Positions 23,017 through 33,539 of a stretch of DNA of 64,000 nt are shown here, piece after piece. Positions within the stretch are counted from its first letter, which is position 1, and every line of letters begins with the position of its first letter. This stretch comes from Chondrosia reniformis (Eukaryota > Porifera > Demospongiae > Chondrillida > Chondrillidae): positions 8,147,501 to 8,211,500 of the forward strand of contig OX359193.1 of the NCBI GenBank assembly GCA_947172415.1. Reading direction: 5' to 3'. The translations under genes were made by a program, and so were the position numbers. The notes below the pieces were generated by a model that saw nothing but the letters and a program-made list of their open reading frames with translations, ran no database searches and had not been told where the DNA came from.

Positions 23017-25420
23017 GTTGCTGTTCAAAGAAACTTCTGGTTCACTCTTTATGTGCTAATCTTGCAAGATACATATGATTCTAGGCATCATGGAACCTCA
23101 TTTATAGAAAAACCATCAATTTAGAAATGTCATGTTGACACTCCATTCAATAGAGCTATTGTTTAATAGCTATGTAATATATACAACAACTTTTTATAAA
23201 TTAAACAATTATGTCTTATATAGAATTGTTTTACAGCCAATTCATAATGGCTACATTTGATAGTAAATTTAACATTAAAAGGTACCTGTTAAAAGACTAT
23301 GGAAATGTGGACTTCAAGAAAGTCCTAATTTGTTAATCCTTTTGTATAATCATTTCTAAAATTCAAAAAGTTTTAATGGAGAATTCCCATTTTTTGTTCA
23401 ATTGAAATCTTTATGCCTCTCTAGTTCATAACCTTTTGACAAATTGCATGCTCCAGATTGAAGGCAATATATTATTAAGAGTTAGGTTATATTAGCCTAT
23501 GAGAAGAATTGTATTCCATAAACCACTTCTGGTTACATTGGGCTCCATCTCTGATTGTCAGCTGATGGTCAGCTGATGGTCAGCTGACGGTCAGCTTGTA
23601 CGTATATATGTTGACTAAGAACCTCCACTAGTATAAATGAAATAGGAAGTAATATTACTCATTGTAATTAGCTCAAGAGGGAGGAGGCATAAATGGAAGA
23701 TTATTGTGTCAATTGTACCCTAGTGGTAGAACATGGGTGCTCATATAACTAGCTGTCTTACAATTGGGTTCATTACCAATAATGTTTTCTTCCCTTCATA
23801 ATGTGTGAAAATGATTACAGTACTTGTAGTGTGGTTATTACTTTATTACTCATATACACAGAGTTGATAGCTTTTTATAGGTATACATGTCAGTGTATTG
23901 GCTATTATGAATAGTTATACAGTGAAATTATACACCAGATCTTTAGGTTGTCAATGTATATATGTACATACTGCAACTGAAATTGAACATCTTCACTCAT
24001 AATCTAATTCTTCACAATATAGGTACATAGGTATTATTATATTATGCATGAGAAAGAGTTATTTTGATGCATTGCTATGAGGACAGTATTAGTGCACTAA
24101 CATATTATCAAAATATTTTATAATGTGCTAATTTAAGTTTACAATTGTTACCAAATATTAGGAATGGTGATAATTTCTTGGCTGCTTGTGTGTGGTAAAC
24201 AAGTATCACAGTGTGGTGGCTATACAAGGAGATTAATGATGATCATAGATAGTTATCAAAAGGTCACATAGGTAGTAAATTGTATAGTGCTACCATGGTT
24301 ACAACCTTACTGCTGAATCAACCATACTATTTATTTAAGAATCAAAATATTAGGAACACAAAGGAAGTCCAGACACAAACATTAGCACTTTGTTAGATTC
24401 TGTTGGCTAAATATATATGAATGTACAAACCTTGCATATTTCTATAGAAAAGGAATTAAAAGTATTATATATTGATATTGGGACAAACCCTTTACACTGT
24501 GCAGTATATGCATAAGAATGATCAAACAAGTGCACTCATTTTAGAATTGTGATAAACATGCATACAGATTAGTGTGATCAGTGTATTAAATTAACACTAC
24601 GGATTCTTTTACACATGTAGGTACTAGTATTTTTCCTTTTTATTTCATTATGTTCCATCTAAAGAATGAGACCTGAAAAAATGGTAGCTTTGGGGAATTA
24701 AATAGTTACAATGGGCTGCCATTGTATGGCCTCCCTATAATTGGATTTAACTGAATCATGATCATTTATTAGTAACATCTCACGAACCTTTATATAAGTA
24801 TATATTTGGAAATGTATCTTATATATATATGTCCTCCGGGGTCTGTTATATAGAGGTTTCACTGTATATATAATTTGCTCATTAGATTACTTTATATAGA
24901 ATAAGACACAATTGTTTAAATACAAAATGTCCTAGCAACCTTAATTGATTATATTACATACATATATATTTATACTCATATTTACAATATGTATGTACAT
25001 ATTGTAATCTAACACAATTATGTACATATTCTGGCTGTTACTAGTATAAGTACATATACACCTATAGGACAGCTACTGTTTAAGGATACTGTACATATAT
25101 ACAAATATATTTTACCTTCTTTCCACAATATTGTGAATACATAATATTATATATATAGAATGCATATGTTTCGCATTCTTGTTTCTCCGTAAAAGTCAAT
25201 ACCCAAGAAGTCATACGTATATCTGGACAGATATTACTTACAAGGATTAAAAGGAGCACGGAAAAGAATTTTTAATCTCAAACAAAACATATTATAGAAC
25301 CCATTTGATTGTCAGATCAAGGGGTTGCTAAAACATTCATATAATCTGAATAACCTTATAGGGAATATTAGAAAACAATGAAAGAAAAATGTTTAACCTC
25401 GTATAAAACATTTAATTTCA
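23017..25420. other. Intergenic H-I
   Basis: AT-rich, 2.4 kb, no coding signal. Holds a four-copy 11-bp repeat of ggtcagctgat (about 23558-23597), a tRNA-like remnant at 23712-23780, and a pogo-type terminal repeat end at 24851-24864 (TAGAGGTTTCACTG followed by TA). From about 24945 it is the left part of the duplicated I/J unit. Confidence 0.55.
23712..23780 (+). repeat. tRNA-derived remnant
   Basis: A-box-like taccctagtggtagaaca at 23716-23733 and B-box-like gggttcattacc at 23766-23777, spaced as in a tRNA gene. Stems are eroded. Second such element in the window, opposite strand to the first. Confidence 0.5.
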
Positions 25421-25507
25421 TAATGAATGTATATAATGAGCTACACATAGCTGATCTCTACTCACAATTAAGAGATTCTGAAGAGCACTTACAACCAAGT
25501 CACAAGA

Positions 25508-26190
25508 ATGAAGATACTTGCTGTGATCACCACAGTCCTGATTGCCTCAGCTCTGGGTCACTACAAAGCTGATTGGACCGAGGAGACACCTGAGCCCAAA
25601 GAGGGGCAGAATTGTGACACATGTACACTTAATTAAATAACAACCCTGGAACAATATAATTATGTAAGTACACATCCTTTATTCATACACAGATGGGATG
25701 TGCTGTAAAGCTGATTTGGTAGAGCCTTACACCATCAATGGAAAAAGATTTGGATCAAACATAAGAGCTTTAAGGAACTGTCAAGCTGAAGCTTCAGTCA
25801 TTGTTGACTTTGGAACATGTAAAGTTTCTGACAAGAGCTTCAGGTATAAACATAGATCTCCATAGGTTATCAGTCCACAAGTAATGCATATATACGTATT
25901 TGAACATTAATGTTTAAAAGTTACATTCAAACTAAGAAATTAACCATTACTTTTTCTTTTTCATATACCACACAAACAGATATGAAGTTAACTGGGGAGA
26001 TGGAAGTTCTGACAGTGATACTTTGGAAGATTTTGGACCATTTGGGCCAATAGAGCACACTTATGACCTGTCAAATTGTGGAAAGCAAGTCAGGATAACT
26101 GTAACATACTGTCACAACTCCATAAATTATGTAACTGACTGCTGCGATCAATTTGTGGAGTATATAGTCACTGAGCCAGGAACCTACTAA
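25508..26190 (+). CDS. Single-module secreted WGDG-family protein I, missing two cysteines
   Basis: 158 residues if spliced. Exons: 25508-25622, 25693-25843, 25980-26190. Signal peptide MKILAVITTVLIASALG; no dibasic site follows. Module: GMCCKADLVEPYTINGK, RNCQAEASVIVDFGTC, YEVNWGDGSSDSD, GPFGPIEHTYDLSNC, QVRITVTYCHNSI, DCCDQFVEYIV. The Cys in VC(I/V)TV is Arg and the last Cys is Tyr, so it has eight cysteines, not ten. The intron 1 donor is GTACAC where duplicate J has GTAAGA; without splicing the frame stops after 41 residues. Polyadenylation signal 26276-26281. It may be a decaying or a diverging duplicate. Confidence 0.72.
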
Positions 26191-27076
26191 AGAAAGCAGG
26201 CCAACGTAACTTTAAGAAACAATAACTACATAAGCTTTCTTAATCTGCTCTTTGTATTATAATCTCATGTATTAAAATAAAAAAAGTAGTTATGTATTTC
26301 ATTTTTCCAATTCAATTCAATAAACCATCATTTTTACTGGGGATCCCCCTTAGCCAAATGCTACTATGTAGTACTAGTGGTATAAAACTGAAATAAGGTA
26401 AGATGAGGAGTCAGTACAGACATAGATAATAAAATATTTACAGCTTTATTTAATATATTTATGCAATTATAAAATTTAAGCAGTCACCTGAATAGAGAGC
26501 ATGCAATCATGCACCTATATATGACTTACGGTCTACTTTTAAAGTCCTGGCAAAATAATATATACACATAAAGCCTTTCTAATTCAGTTAGCTCCAACCC
26601 AAATGTATTGTATAGTATATCAGAGAGGTTTCTACGTATATACAAAATAGCTCAATGTATTTAAACCTACCTAACTTGGACATCTTAGTTATGTTTAATG
26701 ATTATATTACAACATATATATTTATACTCATAGTTACAGTATGTATGTACATATTGTAATCTAACACAATTATATATATATTTTGGTTGTACTAGTATAA
26801 GTACATATACACCTATATATCAAGGACAGCTACTGTTTAAGGATACTGTACGTACATACAAAAACATTAATTTTACCTTTTTTCTACAATATTGTGAATA
26901 CATATATATATATACATATTGAATGCATATGTTTTGCATCCTTGTTTCTCCATAAAAGTCAATACCCAAGAAGTCATATATCTGGACAGATATTACTTAC
27001 AAGGATTTAAAGGAACATGGAAAGGAAAATGTTTAACCTCAAATAAAACACATAGAAACCATTTGATTGCAACATG
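26191..27076. other. Intergenic I-J
   Basis: 3' flank of I, then the second copy of the duplicated upstream block from about 26696. No gene seen. Confidence 0.6.
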
Positions 27077-27086
27077 TATATAAAAG
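27077..27086 (+). promoter_or_regulatory. TATA box of gene J
   Basis: TATATAAAAG, about 90 bp upstream of the ATG; the matching position in duplicate I is disrupted. Confidence 0.65.
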
Positions 27087-27173
27087 AGTGACTTGGAATT
27101 ACTCTACTAACAATCAAGGGAAAGTCTTTTAAATTGAAGAGAAGAAGAAGAGTCTTTAAACTAAGTCACAAGA

Positions 27174-27865
27174 ATGAAGATACTTGCTGTTATCACCACA
27201 GTCCTGATTGCCTCAGCTCTGGGTCCAGTCTCCAAAGCTGACTGGCCCAGGAAGACACCGGCACCCACTGAGCCTAAAGTATGGCAGCCTCCAAAATGCG
27301 ATATGAGTAAGATAAACTTAAGTAACAACCCTGGAACAATATAATTATGTAAGTACACATCCTTTATTCATACACAGATGGGATGTGCTGTAAAGCTGAT
27401 TTGGTAGAGCCTTACACCATCAATGGAGAAAGATTTGGATCAAACATAAGAGCTTTAAGGAACTGTCAAGCTGAAGCTTCAGTCATTGTTGACTTTGGAA
27501 CATGCAAAGATTCTGACAAGACTTTTAGGTATAAACATAGATCTCCATAGGTTATCAGTCCACAAGTAATGCATACGTATTTGAACATTAATGTTTAAAA
27601 GTTACATTCAAACTAAGAAATTAACCATTACTTTTTCTTTTTCATATACCACACAAACAGATATGAAGTTAACTGGGGAGATGGAAGTTCTGACAGTGAT
27701 ACTTTGGAAGATCTTGGACCATTTGGGCCAATAGAGCACACTTATGACCTGTCAAATTGTGGAAAACGTGTCTGTATAACTGTAACATACTGTCACAACT
27801 CTATGAACTATGTGGATGATTGCTGCGATCAGTTTGTGGAGTGTATAGTGCCAGAACGCTACTGA
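27174..27865 (+). CDS. Single-module secreted WGDG-family protein J
   Basis: 162 residues. Exons: 27174-27306, 27378-27528, 27661-27865; phases 1 and 2. Signal peptide MKILAVITTVLIASALG as in I, linker SKADWPRKTPAPTEPK ending PPKCDM. Module keeps all ten cysteines: GMCCKADLVEPY, RNCQAEASVIVDFGTC, YEVNWGDGSSDSD, GPFGPIEHTYDLSNC, RVCITVTYCHNSMNY, DCCDQFVECIV. AATAAA at 27951-27956. Tandem duplicate of I and probably the functional one. Confidence 0.86.
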
Positions 27866-28560
27866 AGATAATAGGAAAAACACTTAATTTTGAGGAAAGA
27901 ACATTACATAAGCTTTCTAAATCTGCTCTTTGTAATATATGTATTAAAAGAATAAAAACAAAGCTATTTTCATTTAATAACTTTACTGAGAAATATACAT
28001 AAATGCATTTGTCTTCTTGGACAGCATATAATGCAATCTCTGAAGGAGGCCATTTTTTCATAAACACATTACATTAATATATATCACATGTGTACATATG
28101 TACATATTTGTCACATGCTCAAATGGGCATTTAATGAAATTGGTATTTTTATTATATTACTGTGCTTAGTAATCAAGTTATGTATTCATGAAAGTTTATG
28201 ATTTTATTAAAAATGCTAGCATGCAGAAATAATGGCTTATAAAGTATAAAAGTTTAATGTAATTTTGAAATTCAAGGAACGTTATTATTGAATAATTATA
28301 ACCGGTAACTCAGTGAAGCATTTACTGTATACAAAACAAGAGTCCTCCACTTGTAACGATTACATGTAGAATAGACATACAGACTCACCTTGAAACCACA
28401 GCAGCATCACTGATACATGACTTATATAGTTAGCTGGATATACACACTAACTATAGCGAGTATATATATATACATAATCTGTATACCCGAATATAGACAG
28501 TTTTCTGCATATATTTTTGTGTCTATATACTTGTAATCTTTTTGAGAGGAGACATACAGT
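27866..28560. other. Intergenic J-K
   Basis: AT-rich. Polyadenylation signal of J, then about 600 bp without coding signal. Confidence 0.6.
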
Positions 28561-29325
28561 ATGAAGTTACTTTTAATTTTCAGTGCTGTGATCATTGCCA
28601 CAAGTGTTGGAGCACCTTACAAGGACAGATTTAACAATCAGTTCGAATTCATTGGGGAACAGGAGGAGGAGGAGGGATGGAACTACAAGGATGAAGACAT
28701 GCTCCTTCCTCAATACCAAGCAGAAGATTTTGAGGCTGAGGAAGAGGAATGGAAGAATATTGACAATGAAATGGATCTACGTGGATACCCAAATCTAGAC
28801 TATCCTGAAGCTGAGGAATTTGAATGGAAGAATACTGAAGATGAAGAATATCAACCTCAATACCAATCAGAAGAAGGTTATGAAGATGGGGAAGAGGACT
28901 GGAAGAATACTAAAGATGAAGAATATCAACCTCAATACCAATCAGAAGAAGGTTATGAAGATGGGGAAGAGGACTGGAAGAATACTAAAGATGAAGAATA
29001 TCAACCTCAATACCAATCAGAAGAAGGTTATGAAGGCAAGGAAGAGGACTGGAAGAATACTGAAGATGAAGAATATCAACCTCAATACCAATCAGAAGAA
29101 GGTTATAAAGATGGGGAAGAGGACTGGAAGAATACTGAAGATGAAGAATATCAACCTCAATACCAATCAGAAGAAGGTTATGAAGATGGGGAAGAGGACT
29201 GGAAGAATACTGAAAATGAAGAATATCAACCTCAATACCAATCAGAAGAAGATTTGGAGGCTGTACTTGAGAAGTTTTTGAGAAGGTTATCAGAAAATGA
29301 TCAGCGAGCTAGGGAGGAGAATTAG
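28561..29325 (+). CDS. Secreted acidic tandem-repeat protein K
   Basis: 254 residues, single exon. Signal peptide MKLLLIFSAVIIATSVGA followed by APYKDRF, similar in style to genes G and H. The rest is highly acidic (Glu/Asp) with Tyr, Gln and Trp. Five exact-register units of 25 residues (75 bp; starts at 28846, 28921, 28996, 29071, 29146) plus a partial sixth at 29221; each holds EYQPQYQSEE, then (E/K)DGEEDWKNT. More degenerate versions lie upstream (about 28700-28845). The C-terminus is LEKFLRRLSENDQRAREEN. No cysteines after the signal peptide. Function is not recognised; acidic secreted repeats can bind calcium or matrix, but nothing here proves that. Confidence 0.85.
   Translation: MKLLLIFSAVIIATSVGAPYKDRFNNQFEFIGEQEEEEGWNYKDEDMLLPQYQAEDFEAEEEEWKNIDNEMDLRGYPNLDYPEAEEFEWKNTEDEEYQPQYQSEEGYEDGEEDWKNTKDEEYQPQYQSEEGYEDGEEDWKNTKDEEYQPQYQSEEGYEGKEEDWKNTEDEEYQPQYQSEEGYKDGEEDWKNTEDEEYQPQYQSEEGYEDGEEDWKNTENEEYQPQYQSEEDLEAVLEKFLRRLSENDQRAREEN
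28846..29260 (+). repeat. 75-bp coding tandem repeat in gene K
   Basis: Five complete 75-bp units plus a partial one, frame-preserving and nearly identical, so the protein length is likely to vary between individuals. Confidence 0.92.
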
Positions 29326-30000
29326 AATGTAGCCAATTAAAGACACACTATTAAGGATACATATGTACTGCAAGAGACATATTATAAACATTAATCTTAG
29401 AACACAATAATTTCAATACATTATATTTATAGTGTGCCATTAATTATATAGGTAGTTTATAGCTTGTAACATCTGATCACAAGGGATATATAGAGGAAAT
29501 GAACTTGGCTCCTGATCAGCACATAATTAAAATATCTTCATGGCAAACATGGATCCTAAAGGATTCTTGTCCACCAATATTATATACGTAATCAGCAACA
29601 CCTGCATTTCCAATGGCAATAGTACCAGAATAATAGTCTACATTCACTGCAGCAGACACTGAGTAAAGAGAGAACCACACCTTTAAATGTTACTAAACTA
29701 ATGGGACACCGTGTTTGCCATCATTAGGAGTGTCACAATGTCTACAAAACCATTCAGCACTCCAACTTTGGAAGAACAACCAGCTGTATATCAAAACACA
29801 GCAATACAACAGTGGACTCTAAGTTTTCTGTATCTCCTAATAGCAGTTGTACAATAGCCTGGAAGTGAAAAGAATATTTCTATATATGACATACAGGGAC
29901 AATAATATAAATATAACTCCTCAATAAAACTTAGATAGTCGTCTGAGGAGTTTCTTTAAAGGAGTGAATATATTCAAGCACGTTTAGTAGTGAGAATACA
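29326..30000. other. Intergenic K-L with a possible orphan exon on the minus strand
   Basis: Mostly AT-rich. On the minus strand at 29513-29659 there is an exon-like stretch, listed separately. Confidence 0.5.
29513..29659 (-). pseudogene. Possible exon or remnant of a beta-sandwich secreted protein
   Basis: After an acceptor-like TTTACTCAG at about 29660 the minus strand reads open for about 47 codons: SAAVNVDYYSGTIAIG, then VADYVYNIGG, then FRIHVCHEDILIMC and a stop. The order V.VDY...G...Y...RI.VCH...C recalls the WGDG family half-module, but WGDG and the paired CC are missing. No signal peptide exon was found. Could be chance. Confidence 0.3.
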
Positions 30001-31008
30001 ATGAAACTGATAGTTCTCCTGGCTGTAGCTACTGCAGCTGTAATGGGTACTTATGTACCAAAAGACTGCAAACTTAGTAAGTCAGTTTCATGGTATATAT
30101 ATTATATATATACATATATACCTGACAATGACTAATTGTAATTGAATTGGATATTAGAGTAAGATTTCACACTAACTACTGTAGCTAATATTTCAATAAA
30201 TAGAGCTACGTATATATCTGGTTCACCTTCAAATTGTGTTACTTTAGACTACAACTGTTGCAAACCAGAGCTGATAGCTCCATATCTGAATAAACAGGGT
30301 CAGCCAGAGGGATCAGACATTAAGGCCTTTGGTGGTTGTCGAGTGCATGCAGGCATTCTTGGAAACTTTGGAACATGCACAAATCAGGATGTTGGATTCT
30401 AGTAAGCTGAATACTACTACTACAGATTGCATAACCCATTGAATAAATTGGTACGAATGATGGAGTACTCATACGTGGCCCAGTGGAGAAAAAGGAGAAG
30501 GAGAAAACTCTTGTATCCTCATCCAAAGCTCTCACTAGCTTAGTTCCCTACTCAAAAGTAGATGTAGGATGTTGAAACACTGAGTGTAGGTTATTCATAC
30601 GTATACCTTGGTGGAAGATAATTCAGGCACTTGTGCTATTATTTTAAGGAATTTCCTGGCTTTAATTAGGGACAGTAGTTATGTATGCATACGTCATATG
30701 TAGTTGTGAAACTGTATGTATGTAGTAGACATTTCTTTATAGAAGTTTCCATTAATCTCAATAGTTGGGAAATTGACTGGGGTGATGGGCAATATGACAA
30801 TGGAACAACCCCCTATGTAGGAGCCGTTGGGACATTTGTACACTATTATAATACGTACACTTGTCGCAAGGAGGTCTGCATCAGAGTGACCTACTGCCAC
30901 ACCCACACATATTATCAGCAGCCCTGCTGCGCCCAGTTTGAGCACTGTCTGGACCCTTCTTATGAACCTCCAGAGCCACCAACTACCCACCCACCCAAGA
31001 AGTACTGA
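30001..31008 (+). CDS. Single-module secreted WGDG-family protein L
   Basis: 157 residues. Exons: 30001-30076, 30248-30401, 30765-31008; phases 1 and 2. Signal peptide MKLIVLLAVATAAVMG, then TYVPKDCKL without a dibasic site. Module: YNCCKPELIAPYLNKQG, GGCRVHAGILGNFGTC, WEIDWGDGQYDNG, YVGAVGTFVHYYNTYTC, KEVCIRVTYCHTHTYY, PCCAQFEHC. Ends with a Pro-rich tail (EPPEPPTTHPPKKY). It groups with M, both having GGC.VHA and a Pro tail. Intron 2 holds DNA similar to the array spacer (about 30508-30553). Confidence 0.86.
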
Positions 31009-31826
31009 AGCAGGGATTCAATTGATATCTCGGATATACTAAGTATAGTATATATTTTTACGTATAAGGAGAAACCAAACTAATCATTTACAATAATTCT
31101 ATTACTTTAATTACAAATCTATTTAGCAATACAAGAAAAACAAGATCAATCATATATCATATTACATTGCTTTAATTATAGATTATGAAAAAACTACAAG
31201 ATTAATTATATCTACAACTACCTTTATAAGATAAACAGCATTAGCTACGTATATCTGTGATTCACTTAAATTCGATTTATGGAGCAAAAATTAGTTGGAA
31301 AACACAGGACTGTCCACACTCCATTATCTAACGACAGATCATAAACCACACCCACATTTCAAATCATGAACCACACCCACATTTCAGATCATGAACCACA
31401 CCCACATTTCAGATCATGAACCACACCCACATTTCAGATCATGAACCACACCCACATTTCAGATCATGAACCACACCCACATTTCAGATCATGAACCACA
31501 CCCACATTTCAGATCATGAACCACACCCACATTTCAGATCATGAACCACACCCACATTTCAGCTCACGAACCACACCTTCCTTTGATATAACAATTGTCT
31601 GCTATCACATGGAGTAACCCAAAGTGTTTGGGTGTGGTATATCTGTCATTTCAAAGCACAGTTCGTAACATTAGGTTTCTGTATAACCTGACACTAGCTT
31701 TAAATACACACACGTGAATCAATATACATGCACGAGACCTCCTATATAACAGCTCCCTAAAAACATTGAAATAGTTCCATCAGAAGCTCCATTTAAGTGT
31801 GCTTTAACCACACTTGAAGGGAAGTA
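31009..31826. other. Intergenic L-M with a minisatellite
   Basis: AT-rich flanks around a 25-bp minisatellite (31341-31590, separate entry). No gene. Confidence 0.65.
31341..31590. repeat. 25-bp minisatellite, about ten copies
   Basis: Unit built on atgaaccacacccacattt plus cagatc, repeated every 25 bp with few changes; the first and last copies are the most diverged. Direct repeats are contiguous, with no spacers. Confidence 0.95.
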
Positions 31827-32819
31827 ATGAAGACCATACTAATCTTTGTTGCTACTATAGTAGTAACATCTGGCACATATCCTAAGTCGCGTAAGTTGAT
31901 CATTCTATAGTATACGTATAATTATTTAAGAAATGTATTGAATTTCCTATATACATATAACTGACTGTGAATATATGTATATACGTACGTAGTAGATCTA
32001 GAGTTCCTTTTTATCAACTATTCAAAAAGCAATTACTTTTTCAATACACTATCTATTATCTATGCTATGTATATACATCCATTCATCCCACAGAGCACGA
32101 CGACTTGATGCAAAGAATGTTAACTTAGTGTTTTCCAGTAAAATCTCAACTGTATCCCATTAAAGGCAATATGTATAATTAAGTCTTTCAGAAGGAACTG
32201 TTCATCATATGTCTACTTCCTATATCTCACAATTAGATTACTGTTGCAAGCCAAAGCTGGTACCTCCATACTTAAACAAATACAAGCTCCCAGAAGGTTC
32301 AGATATCAGGGCTATTGGTGGATGTGGGGTGCATGCAGCAATCATTGTAAATTTTGGAACTTGCTCAAATAGGGATTATGGATTCTAGTAAGCTACACAT
32401 ATACGTACATATCACTATTGCTGCACACTCTATGTATTAGTCCGTGGTTTCATAACCTGGGTATATATTGCACAATATGATTTCCATAGCACATGTATAT
32501 ACGTATGTATGTACGTAGCTAACAGGAATAACTATAATCTATATTCTCATTTTCTGTATATAGTTGGAAAGTAGAATGGGGTGACGGTAAGTATGATGTT
32601 GGATTTACACCCTACATTGGTCCCTTTGTCCCAGGGGTGCATTACTACAACAAACAAGCATGTTACAAGAAGGTCTGTGTAAGAGTGACCCATTGTCATG
32701 CCAACCCATACTATCCATATCACTGCTGTGACCAATTTCAACATTGTTTGTACCCCTCGAATGTGCCCCGCCCACCAATCCCCACCCACCCACCCAGGAA
32801 GAAGTGGAGGAAATATTGA
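31827..32819 (+). CDS. Single-module secreted WGDG-family protein M
   Basis: 156 residues. Exons: 31827-31890, 32237-32387, 32564-32819; phases 1 and 2. Signal peptide MKTILIFVATIVVTSG, mature N-terminus almost directly at the module (TYPKSHYCC). Module: HYCCKPKLVPPYLNKYK, GGCGVHAAIIVNFGTC, WKVEWGDGKYDVG, YIGPFVPGVHYYNKQAC, KKVCVRVTHCHANPYY, HCCDQFQHC. Ends with a Pro/Lys tail (PRPPIPTHPPRKKWRKY). Sister of L. Last gene of the cluster in this window. Confidence 0.86.
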
Positions 32820-33539
32820 AATTGAGACCTTGAACGTCATAGCCAAATCACAAGTGATAACAACTCAACCAGAAACAAGTATAAAATTAGAGAAACCGAA
32901 TTTAATCAATTTGCTGTATATCAATACTTTAATACAGCCACATTCATAATTTTTTAATCATTAAGATTAAAATATTCCAATTTACATTCAACAACATTTT
33001 AAAACACAAACTTCCTTAAAATTGAGAAGCATACGTACGTATGTATATGTGTACGTATATATACAGTACAATAAAAATCCCTCTGTCAGTGAGGTACCAG
33101 GAGTTTCTTGCAAACACAGATCTATAATACCTCATGTTTTGACTATTTTAACAAAGGCTCCCTTGTTGAGATCTGGTGTGACTCTTTTGCTAGATTTGAT
33201 GGGGCCATTTTTAGTTTCTCTATCACCTTGAAGTGACTTTACCTATGAGATAATTACAAACATGATAGTAAAATCAGTATAAAATGCTGCAAACATTTAA
33301 TTAACTTTAAACATTACTACGTACATTAAAGATTTTATAAACGTGCATCATTCTCTAAACTGGAGGATGTGCAAAGAATGAATTACAATTCACCACACAT
33401 CATCATGTAAAAGATACTCTAAGCTGAGTAATCTAAATGAACCTATTTGAGATGTAATGCATACACGTGGGCGTACAGTGTGCATATGTAGGTATGTCCA
33501 ATGGACTCATCCCGAAGGCATCCCATTATTATGGGCTCA
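32820..33539. other. Intergenic between convergent gene M and the ankyrin gene
   Basis: AT-rich, no gene seen; TACGTA-type runs near 33030-33062. Confidence 0.6.

Larger units (their letters stand above)
24945..27960 (+). repeat. Direct segmental duplication carrying genes I and J
   Basis: Two copies of about 1.3 kb (about 24945-26280 and 26696-27960) match through promoter flank, exons, introns and 3' end. Intron 1 and intron 2 are nearly identical. The I copy has extra DNA and a rearranged stretch upstream of its start (25300-25440). Confidence 0.8.

Noticed and set aside
28820..29281. 153-codon alternative frame through gene K
   Set aside because: Another frame of the 75-bp repeat; it has no signal peptide and starts inside the repeat.
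31341..31590. CRISPR-like look of the 25-bp direct repeats
   Set aside because: Units are contiguous with no unique spacers, and the window is eukaryotic.
3434..32819. Calling the WGDG family polycystins or silicateins
   Set aside because: Only a PKD-like motif is shared with polycystins, there are no membrane segments, and no cathepsin-like catalytic residues are present.
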